From Streptomyces fumanus (GTDB taxonomy: Bacteria; Actinomycetota; Actinomycetes; Streptomycetales; Streptomycetaceae), in NCBI RefSeq assembly GCF_014655295.1, contig NZ_BNBI01000003.1, forward strand, positions 310,001 through 374,000: 64,000 bases of DNA. Reading direction: 5' to 3'. Shown here in pieces: positions 1 to 6,883 of this stretch. The translations under genes and the position numbers were made by a program. Positions within the stretch are counted from its first letter, which is position 1, and every line of letters begins with the position of its first letter. Under the pieces are notes generated by a model. The model saw nothing but the letters and a program-made list of their open reading frames with translations. It was not told where the DNA came from and searched no databases.

Positions 1-2
1 AC

Positions 3-2039
3 GACCGGACGGCCTTGGACTACATCGCCGCCAACAGCCACGAGATCGCCGCGGTCGTCTGCGAACCGATCCAGGCGCGCAACCCCGTGGGGAACCCGGC
101 CCCCTTCTTACGTGAACTGCGTCGGCTGACCGAGAAGACCGGCACGGTGCTGATCTTCGACGAGATGATCACCGGGTTCCGCATGCACATCCGTGGTGCC
201 CAGGGGCTGTTCGACATCATGCCGGACCTCGCGACGTACGGAAAGGTGCTCGGTGGGGGCCTTCCGGTGGCCGCGATCGCAGGCAAGCGGGCCCTCCTGG
301 ACGGGCTCGACGGCGGCAGTTGGAACTACGGCGACGACAGCGCTCCGGACGCGGAGACCACGTTCTTCGGGGGCACGTTCCAGAAGCACCCGCTGGCGAT
401 GGCGGCAGCCAACGCCGCCCTGGAGTACCTGGAGGAGCACCAGGACACTGTCTACCCGGAGATCAACGACCGGACCGCCCGGCTGGTCGATGCGATGGAC
501 GATCTGTTCGTCCAGCACGAGGTGCCGTACTCGCTGGCGGCCAGCGGCTCGCTCTTCCGCTTCCAGTACCGCGGAATGTCCAACCTGTACCACCCGCTGC
601 CGCTGGAGATGCTCTACCACAGCATGCTGGCGGACGGCATCTACATGTGGGAGGGCAGGACGTTCTTCATGTCCACCGCCCACACCGACAGCGATGCCGA
701 GCGCCTGATCGACGCGGTGGACCGCGGCCTGCACGACCTGCGGAAGGCGGAGTTCCTGGACGCCGTCGCCACCCCGCCCCCGGTGCGGACGGCGGACCGC
801 TGGCGGATGTCCGCCCAGCAGCACGAGGTGTGGGAGGTCAGCCAGAAGCTCGGACCCGAGTCGGTCTGGTACAACGAAACCCTGGTGCTGAAGCTCACCG
901 GCGAGCTGAACCTGCCGGCACTGGACGCCGCGCTGAACGCGGTACGGCAACGGCACCCGGCACTGCGCGCGGTCTGCTCCTCCGACGGGCACGACCTGGT
1001 CCTGGCCGGCGGCGCCGAAAGCGCGACACCCGTCCACGAGGTGGCCGAGACAAGCGATCTTCAGGCCGTGATCGACGAGTACGCCAACACGCCGTTCGAC
1101 CTCGTGGAGGGACCGCTGTTCCGTCCCACCGTGCTGCGGCATTCCGACAGCCACTACCTACTGGTCTCGGCCCACCACCTGGTCTTCGACGGCACCTCCA
1201 TGGTCGCCGTGTTCGACGACCTCGCCGACGGCTACACACGTGCCACACGAGGGCTGGCTCCGGTGACGATGCGGGGCGCACGGTCGCAGCCGACGCCCCA
1301 GGAACCGTCGGTCGAGGAACGGCGTGCGGCGCTCAGCTACTGGCGGCAGCGCCTGGACGCACCTCCCGCGGCGGCGTGGGACGCCCCGGACCGCCCGGCG
1401 AGCGCGCCGGGGACCCGGCAGGAGCTGGAGTTCGGCCCGGAGCTGTGGACGGCGCTGGTGAAACGGTGCAAGCAATTGCGTTGCACACCGTTCATGGCGG
1501 TCTTCAGCGCGTTCACCGCGGCGCTGCACGAGGTGACCGGCCGCGACGACCTGGTGGTCAGCACCCCGCTCGACCAGTGCCGAGGCGAGTCGGAACAGGA
1601 CTTCGTGGGGCACTACGTCAGCTACGTTCCGGTGCGCAGCCGGCTCACCGACACCGACTTCCCGGCGCACCTTCGGCGCTTCAGCAGAATGCTCGGCGAG
1701 GACCTGGCCAACGGGATCCTGCCGCTGGAGGACGTTCTGGTCGATCTCGCCGACCGGGGGAAGCTCGTCGACCCCTGGACCGGCCGCCAGCAGTTCACCT
1801 CCGTGGTGTTCAACCTCAACCGCCCGATGCCGACACCGACGATGGGCGACCTGGATGTCCAGGTGAGCATGCCGTCCACCATGGAGGCGATGTTCGATCT
1901 GCTCTTCGACATCATCCCGATGGAGGACAAGGTGTACGTGGAGATCGTGCACCGCGACCAGATACCCGCGGACGACGTCGCCCGGCTCTGGACGCGCTGG
2001 CTGGAGCTGGTGCGCGAGACCGCGGACGGAGCGTCCTGA
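3..2039 (+). CDS. Aminotransferase-condensation (AMT-C) NRPS protein, 5' end outside window
   Basis: The reading frame is open from the window edge, so the N-terminus is missing. The first ~250 visible residues are a class III, PLP-dependent aminotransferase of the glutamate-1-semialdehyde type, with the PLP lysine in YGKVLGGGLP (codon 243-245) and the FDEMITGFR motif upstream of it. After a short linker comes an NRPS condensation domain opening with MSAQQHEVWEVSQ and carrying HHLVFDG (HHxxxDG catalytic motif, near base 1170). In mycosubtilin/iturin-type assembly lines such an AMT domain converts a carrier-bound beta-keto acyl chain to a beta-amino chain, which the C domain then condenses; that role is inferred here. 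A TTA leucine codon at 108-110 suggests dependence on the bldA tRNA. The stop abuts the ATG of the next gene directly. Confidence 0.88.
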   Translation, partial: DRTALDYIAANSHEIAAVVCEPIQARNPVGNPAPFLRELRRLTEKTGTVLIFDEMITGFRMHIRGAQGLFDIMPDLATYGKVLGGGLPVAAIAGKRALLDGLDGGSWNYGDDSAPDAETTFFGGTFQKHPLAMAAANAALEYLEEHQDTVYPEINDRTARLVDAMDDLFVQHEVPYSLAASGSLFRFQYRGMSNLYHPLPLEMLYHSMLADGIYMWEGRTFFMSTAHTDSDAERLIDAVDRGLHDLRKAEFLDAVATPPPVRTADRWRMSAQQHEVWEVSQKLGPESVWYNETLVLKLTGELNLPALDAALNAVRQRHPALRAVCSSDGHDLVLAGGAESATPVHEVAETSDLQAVIDEYANTPFDLVEGPLFRPTVLRHSDSHYLLVSAHHLVFDGTSMVAVFDDLADGYTRATRGLAPVTMRGARSQPTPQEPSVEERRAALSYWRQRLDAPPAAAWDAPDRPASAPGTRQELEFGPELWTALVKRCKQLRCTPFMAVFSAFTAALHEVTGRDDLVVSTPLDQCRGESEQDFVGHYVSYVPVRSRLTDTDFPAHLRRFSRMLGEDLANGILPLEDVLVDLADRGKLVDPWTGRQQFTSVVFNLNRPMPTPTMGDLDVQVSMPSTMEAMFDLLFDIIPMEDKVYVEIVHRDQIPADDVARLWTRWLELVRETADGAS

Positions 2040-3818
2040 ATGCCCCGGCACGACACCGAGTCCATCGCCGGCCTGCTGCGGTCGGCGGGGGACCGGAACC
2101 CCCAAGCGGTGGCGGTCCGCACGCTGGACCGGGAACTCACTTACCGTGAACTGCTCGGCAAAGCCGATGCGATCGCCCGGCGACTGGACGCCTTGGGGGT
2201 ACCGGTCGACGAACCCGTCGGCCTGTTGCTGCGGCGCACACCCGAACTGATCGCGGCACTGCTCGGCGTGTTGCTGTCCGGCCGGACCTACCTGCCCTTG
2301 GACGCCGCCCATCCCGCGGACCGGATCGCCTTCCTGCTGGCGGATTCGGGGGCGCGGCGGGTGCTGGTCGACCAGGACTGCGCCGGTTCGGTGCCACCAG
2401 GGCCGTGGACGCTGATCGACGCCGACGCGTGCATGGCCGACGACCACGAAGGTGCACTGCCGTTCCGTACGACGATTCCGGGGTCGACCGCACTGGTCAT
2501 CTACACCTCGGGCACCACCGGCAAGCCGAAGGGGTGCTGGATCACCCACCGGAGCCTGGACAACTTCGTCCGTTGGACCGTCCAGCACTGTCCTCGTGAC
2601 ACATTCGAGTGCAGCGTCGCGGCGACCTCGCTCTGCTTCGACTTCTCGGTCGCCGAGATCCTGCCGGCACTGGTCGTCGGCGGTTCGGTGCTGGTGCTGA
2701 ACAACCACATGGAGCTGGCGGACCTGCCGGCGCACGTGCAGCCGACGCAGATCAACGGTGTGCCCAGCGTGCTGAGTGACCTGGTACGCGACCGGCCGCT
2801 GCCGAGCAGCGTGCGGCTGGTCACCCTCGGCGGCGAAGCCGTGCCGCCCAGTCTGGTCGCCAGGCTGCTCGACAGCGGCGTTCCCCTGGTGCGCAACGTG
2901 TACGGGCCGACCGAGACCACCGTGGTCGCCACATCGACGTATCTCACCCGTGCCGACACCGATCGGACATGCTCGCTCGGCGATCCCGTCGACGGGGTGG
3001 AGATCTACCTGGTCGACGACACCTTCCGACCGGTTCCCGACGGGACCGTCGGCGAACTGGTGATCGGCGGCATCGGCGTCAGCAACGGTTATCCCCGGCT
3101 GGCGGCCCTGACCGCCAGCAGGTTCGTCGCCGACCCCTTCTCCAAAAACCCCGGCCGTCGCGTGTACCGGACCGGGGACCATGCGCGGCGCACCGAAGAC
3201 GGCCGGCTGGTGTTCGTCGGCAGGCGTGACCACCAGGTCAAGATCCGCGGTGTGCGGATCGAGCTCAGTGAGATCGAGCAGGTGCTGATGAGCCACCCCT
3301 CGGTGTCGACGGCCGCGGTGGCGGTCGCCGGTACCGGACCGGGGCAGTTCCTGCTGGCCTACATATGGCCCGCCGACCACGGTGACCCGCCGACGGTCGC
3401 CGAGCTGAGCGCGCACGTCAAGGCCGAGCTGCCGACGGCGCTGTGGCCGGCCCACTATGCGTTGCTCGACGAGCTTCCCCGTACCACGAACGGGAAGGTC
3501 GACCGCTCACGGCTGCCACGTGAACCGCAGTTCCTGTCCGACGGTGTTCCGGGGGCACCTGGCGTCGCGAACGAGGAAGTCGCGCTGCTGGAGCGGCGTC
3601 TGGGCGAGATCTGGGCGAGCGCGTTGAAGGTTCCGGCGGTGCGGCGCGACGACAACATCTACACCCTGGGCGGCAGTTCCCTGACCCTGATCAGGGTCAG
3701 GGCCTCGATCGCCGCCGAGTTGGGGATGGAGGTGCCGATGTCGGTCCTCATCGACTGCCCGACCGTGGCCGAGCTGGCCACCGAGCTGCTCGACGAGTTT
3801 CTGCTGACCCTGACATGA
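2040..3818 (+). CDS. NRPS adenylation-thiolation protein
   Basis: 592 residues with two domains. The adenylation domain has the P-loop YTSGTTGKPKG near residues 154-164, YGPTETT, the YRTGD motif and the C-terminal catalytic lysine in TTNGKVDR. The carrier domain ends the protein with LGGSSL (phosphopantetheine serine near residue 545). A by-eye alignment to GrsA gives a specificity code of roughly D-F-A-N-T-G-V-V-V-K. The leading Asp fits an alpha-amino acid, but I cannot assign a substrate. The ATG follows the upstream stop with no spacer, so it is translationally linked to the AMT-C protein and probably supplies the amino acyl unit that protein condenses. No thioesterase or epimerase domain is present. 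Confidence 0.93.
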   Translation: MPRHDTESIAGLLRSAGDRNPQAVAVRTLDRELTYRELLGKADAIARRLDALGVPVDEPVGLLLRRTPELIAALLGVLLSGRTYLPLDAAHPADRIAFLLADSGARRVLVDQDCAGSVPPGPWTLIDADACMADDHEGALPFRTTIPGSTALVIYTSGTTGKPKGCWITHRSLDNFVRWTVQHCPRDTFECSVAATSLCFDFSVAEILPALVVGGSVLVLNNHMELADLPAHVQPTQINGVPSVLSDLVRDRPLPSSVRLVTLGGEAVPPSLVARLLDSGVPLVRNVYGPTETTVVATSTYLTRADTDRTCSLGDPVDGVEIYLVDDTFRPVPDGTVGELVIGGIGVSNGYPRLAALTASRFVADPFSKNPGRRVYRTGDHARRTEDGRLVFVGRRDHQVKIRGVRIELSEIEQVLMSHPSVSTAAVAVAGTGPGQFLLAYIWPADHGDPPTVAELSAHVKAELPTALWPAHYALLDELPRTTNGKVDRSRLPREPQFLSDGVPGAPGVANEEVALLERRLGEIWASALKVPAVRRDDNIYTLGGSSLTLIRVRASIAAELGMEVPMSVLIDCPTVAELATELLDEFLLTLT

Positions 3819-3935
3819 CGCGGCGAGGTGTGGTGCCGAGCGGACTGTTGTCAACTGCATGGCCGACATTGAGGAGAGCTGGAGAGACATGCGTGCCGAG
3901 AGCCTCATCGGGTCGACGTCGCGAAGGGCGGATCG

Positions 3936-4919
3936 ATGACCATCGAAAACCAGACGGCTGTGCTGGCCGGGCTCGGTACCTGCCTTCCCGTGCGGGAAGT
4001 GGACAACGCGGAGCTGGTGGAGCGCCTGGGCGCCAGCGATGCCTGGATACGCGACAGGACGGGCATCGCCGCACGGCGGATCGCCCCCGCCGACCTGTCA
4101 CTGGCCGACCTGGCCGTCGCGGCGGGCGGGAACGCGCTGAAGTCGGCCGGTGTCGCCAAGGCCGACGCGGTGGTGGTGGCGACGTCGACCCCTGAGCGTC
4201 TGCTCCCCGCTGTGGGACCGCAGATCGCCAGCACGCTCGGCCTCGGTCACGCGGCCGCGTTCGACGTATCCGCGGGGTGCTGCGGTTTCGTCTACGCGCT
4301 GACGGTGTCGGCCGGTCTCATCGCGACCGGCCTTGCCGAAACCGTCCTCGTGGTGGCCCCGGAGAAATTCTCGACGGTTGTCGATCCGACCGACCGCACC
4401 ACGGCGGTGCTGTTCGGCGACGGTGCCGGAGCGGCCGTGCTCAGGAGCGGCCGGCGCGACGAGCCGGGGGCGCTGCTCGCTGTGGACTGGGGAAGCGATG
4501 GCACCGCCCGCGACCTGATCCGGGTGCCTGATCGGCGGGACGGCTATCTCTCGATGACCGGCAAACGGGTCTACCTCAAGGCGATCGAGCACATGACGAG
4601 TTCGACGCTGCGAGTACTCGACCGGTGCGGCTGGGCGACCAGCGAGGTCGACACCATCGTCCCGCACCAGGCGAACATGCGGATCATCCGGGCCGTGGCC
4701 CAGCGGCTCTCGGTGCCCGAGAGCAGGACGCTGTGCACGTTGGAGCGAACCGGGAACACCGGGGCCGCGGCGGTTCCGCTCGCCTTGACGCGGGGGCAGG
4801 CGGACGGGGTGGTAGGCGCGGGCGACCGCATGGTGCTCACGACCTTCGGCGCCGGGCTCGCCTGGGCATCGGCCGCACTGGTGTGGCCGGAGATCACCGC
4901 GGTCGAATCAGAACTGTGA
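3936..4919 (+). CDS. Beta-ketoacyl-ACP synthase III (FabH-like)
   Basis: 327 residues with the thiolase fold of KAS III. The catalytic triad is visible: Cys115 in SAGCCGF, His in PHQANMRI and Asn in ERTGNTGAA. KAS III enzymes condense an acyl-CoA with malonyl-ACP. In secondary metabolism they start a short acyl chain or act as acyl transferases. The gene sits 117 nt after the adenylation gene and 16 nt before a free ACP, so a role in making the beta-keto acyl unit aminated by the AMT domain is a reasonable inference. The start is the ATG after CGAAGGGCGG. It differs from a primary-metabolism fabH by its NRPS setting. Confidence 0.92.
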   Translation: MTIENQTAVLAGLGTCLPVREVDNAELVERLGASDAWIRDRTGIAARRIAPADLSLADLAVAAGGNALKSAGVAKADAVVVATSTPERLLPAVGPQIASTLGLGHAAAFDVSAGCCGFVYALTVSAGLIATGLAETVLVVAPEKFSTVVDPTDRTTAVLFGDGAGAAVLRSGRRDEPGALLAVDWGSDGTARDLIRVPDRRDGYLSMTGKRVYLKAIEHMTSSTLRVLDRCGWATSEVDTIVPHQANMRIIRAVAQRLSVPESRTLCTLERTGNTGAAAVPLALTRGQADGVVGAGDRMVLTTFGAGLAWASAALVWPEITAVESEL

Positions 4920-4935
4920 GAGAGGAAACCTCATC

Positions 4936-5172
4936 ATGATCTATGACTACCTGCGCACCCTGCTCCAGGAGACCTTCCGGGTCGACGGCGAGATCACGCC
5001 GGACAAGAGCCTCGGGGACCTCGACCTCGACTCGCTGAACACGGCGGAGATCTGTGCCGCCCTGGAGGACGACCTCAAGGTGTCCATCGACGACGAGGAA
5101 GTCACCCAGGCAACCACCCTGAGTGAGCTGGCCGATCTGTTGCAGAGCAAGGGCGTCGTCCTCGCCGGATGA
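4936..5172 (+). CDS. Acyl carrier protein
   Basis: 78 residues, an acidic four-helix carrier with the phosphopantetheine site DLDLDSL (Ser33). It lies 16 nt behind the KAS III gene with a purine-rich ribosome site (AGAGGAAA), so the two are co-translated and probably act as a pair: KAS III loads or extends an acyl chain on this ACP, which then meets the aminotransferase-condensation protein. It is the last gene of the operon and is followed after 24 nt by a strong hairpin. A carrier for fatty acid synthesis is less likely given the neighbours. Confidence 0.92.
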   Translation: MIYDYLRTLLQETFRVDGEITPDKSLGDLDLDSLNTAEICAALEDDLKVSIDDEEVTQATTLSELADLLQSKGVVLAG

Positions 5173-5196
5173 CCCCGCGGGCACCAGCGGCGGAGT

Positions 5197-5230
5197 GGCG
5201 CTGCGGCACATCTCCCGGTACCGCAGCGCC
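5197..5230 (+). terminator. Hairpin terminator of the NRPS operon
   Basis: A perfect 10-bp stem (GGCGCTGCGG / CCGCAGCGCC) with a 14-nt loop begins 24 nt after the ACP stop. There is no long U tract, as is usual in high-GC actinomycetes. Confidence 0.75.
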
Positions 5231-5236
5231 TGTAAA

Positions 5237-5252
5237 TGTGATGGACATCACA
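5237..5252. promoter_or_regulatory. CRP/FNR- or GntR-like palindrome
   Basis: TGTGATGGACATCACA is a perfect TGTGA-N6-TCACA dyad. This is the classic Crp half-site arrangement, close to but not identical with the Streptomyces Crp motif, and FadR-type GntR sites are also similar. It lies just beyond the NRPS terminator and ~430 nt upstream of the small membrane peptide gene, so its target is unclear. Confidence 0.4.
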
Positions 5253-5680
5253 CGGGGTGGGGTGGAGGCCACTCAATTGGGTTCGACGGGGGCCGGCCGG
5301 ACTGGGCGGCTCTGTTTTTGGGCTCCGAGAGGGTGAGCAGGGACCCTTCGGTCTTCGATTCGGTGCCTGTGGTGGGTCCGGGTCCGCCGTGCGTGGTGTC
5401 GCCGCGGCGGGGTGTGTCGTGCCGGTGTCCCGCCGGCCCTCTCCGCGGTAGTTCGAGGCGGGGAACGCGCTGCGGGCCGTCTTGTCATTCGTTTCTCTGT
5501 TTCCGGCGGGAGTCGCGCCGGGCGTCGCTCCGATTTGAATTACCGGTATCGATAACCTGCGGGCGTAAGGCCCCGGTAAGCATGTCAGTGCCACAGGAAA
5601 GGCGATTGATTTCAACCGGGTTGCAGAGAACACTGGATTACGTAAAGGGGGCGGTGATCCACGGAAGGGAGGTGGCGAAT
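5253..5680. other. Gene-free stretch upstream of a small membrane peptide
   Basis: About 430 nt with no credible gene: open frames crossing it lack ribosome sites and normal codon bias. The last ~150 nt are AT-richer than the surroundings (around TTGAATTACCGGTATCGATAACC at 5534-5556), as promoters in this DNA tend to be, but I cannot fix a -35/-10 pair. Confidence 0.5.
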
Positions 5681-5681
5681 C

Positions 5682-5840
5682 ATGGGTGTCAAGATGACGA
5701 TGACCACCCGATGCTCGGTTTCCCTGCAGCGGGAGCAGCTACGGATGGTCATCATCGTCGTCGTCCTCGTGCTCTGGCTTGTGCTGGCGCAGGTGCACGG
5801 GGCTGCGACGCCGGTTGACGCGCTGTTGATGCGCATCTGA
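5682..5840 (+). CDS. Small single-helix membrane peptide (52 aa)
   Basis: ATG at 5682 follows a near-consensus ribosome site (GGGAGGTGG, 8-9 nt before the ATG). The peptide has a basic N-terminus (MGVKMTMTTR), a short polar stretch with Gln/Arg/Glu, one strongly hydrophobic helix of about 18 residues rich in Val/Leu/Ile with one Trp, and a short tail ending in LLMRI. It is followed at once by two hairpins. It lies between the NRPS end and the convergent lasso operon and could be a membrane-acting or immunity-type peptide, but nothing shows that. I do not recognise a family. The strength of the ribosome site is the main support for it being real. Confidence 0.6.
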   Translation: MGVKMTMTTRCSVSLQREQLRMVIIVVVLVLWLVLAQVHGAATPVDALLMRI

Positions 5841-5858
5841 GGAACCTGTCCGTTCCTC

Positions 5859-5896
5859 GCGAAGGGCGGTTGCCAACGGGGCGGCCGCCCTTTCGC
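5859..5896. terminator. Hairpin between convergent genes
   Basis: GCGAAGGGCGG pairs with CCGCCCTTTCGC (one bulged base). A smaller stem, GAGGAAC/GTTCCTC, lies just before it at 5839-5858 and overlaps the stop of the small peptide. Together they probably end the small-peptide transcript. Confidence 0.6.
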
Positions 5897-5978
5897 CTTG
5901 CCAGATTAGCGCGGAAAGGGCGAGGGGTGAAGTCCTTTCCCGCGCCGACTCGGCCCCGACGCTTGAAACTGCCCGGTA

Positions 5979-6020
5979 ATGTCTTCGCTCATGGCCCGAA
6001 AGGGCGGGATTCGAAGACAT
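5979..6020 (-). terminator. Hairpin terminator of the lasso operon
   Basis: A 9-bp outer stem (ATGTCTTCG / CGAAGACAT) encloses an inner GCCC-GAAA-GGGC tetraloop hairpin. The outer arm overlaps the stop codon of the RRE/peptidase gene on the minus strand, which places it exactly at the end of the operon. Confidence 0.72.
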
Positions 6021-6883
6021 CACGTCGTCAGAATGCGCCGAAAGGCATCGATGCCCTGCTCGTCGGTGGCCATGACCGGGCCGGCCTCGGTTTCGATCCA
6101 GGCGTGGAACCGGTACGGGTCGGCGGCCGTGCCGATGCACCACGTCGTCCGGCGTCTGCGCAGGGCCAGCAGCGTGAGCGCGGCCAAGGAGGTTTCGAGG
6201 CAGGCCGCGCGTCCGGGACAGCGTGCGGCAGCCTGTCGTACCGCTGCCAGAGCCGCCGCGGCCTGGGTCCCGGTGGCGTCGAGCCGGCACCAGTGGTGTG
6301 AGGTCCAGCGCACCACCCGCAGGAGCACAGGGAAGGGCAGCCGGATCAGTACCAGGGCGATCAGCAGGCAGAGCAGTCCCAGCGGAGAAGTGCGGGGGCT
6401 GGGCAGGCGGCCCGGGCGGGGCGCCTGCGCCCCGGGATCGGCCGCCATGGTCACCTCCGCTGTGTCGGCTGCGCTGCGTGCGTCGTCGGCGAGGGGATGC
6501 GCGCGACGTGCCGGGACGGCAGCGGTTCCGGGCGCGCCCGGGCCGTCGCCCGGCCCGTTCCCGGTGGCCGCTACGGGTTCCTCGCCGGGGGGCGGGTCCC
6601 CCTGCCCGTCCGCGGGACAGGCGGTGAGCAGACCGCGTTCGAGGAGGGCGTCGGCCAGTCGCCGCGCGTCGTGACGGATCAGGTCCCCGCTCAGCGCCGG
6701 GAAGTGGTGCGCCGTCACGCGGACGCCCGTCTCGAAGTCCCGGCTGCGACGCCACTCCCGCCACAGTAGTCCCGCCACGGGGTTCATGGCGAAGCAGTGC
6801 CCCGAGCGGGTGTCCAGCAGTACGGCCTCTCCGTGGTCGCCCGGGCTCTCCTGCACGAAGTCGGGTACGTGCAGCCGGTTCAC
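6020..6883 (-). CDS. Lasso peptide RRE-leader peptidase, fused B1-B2
   Basis: 287 residues from a GTG at 6883 that overlaps the cyclase stop (GTGA). Residues ~1-90 are a PqqD-like RiPP recognition element (B1) that binds the leader peptide: RLHVPDFVQES, LLDTRSGHCFAMNPVAGLLW. A Pro/Gly/Ala-rich linker of ~55 residues follows. The C-terminal ~140 residues are the transglutaminase-like cysteine peptidase (B2) that removes the leader, with a hydrophobic helix, Cys in AACLETSLAAL, His and Trp in YRFHAWIE and Asp nearby in the same loop. Actinobacterial lasso clusters usually split B1 and B2, so the fusion is unusual. An internal ATG with a strong ribosome site (see separate entry) could also yield B2 alone. 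Confidence 0.88.
   Translation of the reverse strand: MNRLHVPDFVQESPGDHGEAVLLDTRSGHCFAMNPVAGLLWREWRRSRDFETGVRVTAHHFPALSGDLIRHDARRLADALLERGLLTACPADGQGDPPPGEEPVAATGNGPGDGPGAPGTAAVPARRAHPLADDARSAADTAEVTMAADPGAQAPRPGRLPSPRTSPLGLLCLLIALVLIRLPFPVLLRVVRWTSHHWCRLDATGTQAAAALAAVRQAAARCPGRAACLETSLAALTLLALRRRRTTWCIGTAADPYRFHAWIETEAGPVMATDEQGIDAFRRILTT
6446..6458 (-). promoter_or_regulatory. Internal ribosome site and ATG for stand-alone B2
   Basis: Inside the fused gene, in the same frame, GGAGGTGACC precedes an ATG at 6448. The product would run to 6020 and be 142 residues (MAADPGAQ...), the normal length of a separate lasso B2 peptidase. This is a sequence observation; use of the start is inferred. 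Confidence 0.6.

Noticed and set aside
4947..5633. Minus-strand open frame opposite the ACP and the gap behind it
   Set aside because: It runs antisense through the ACP gene, has no ribosome site and has odd composition.
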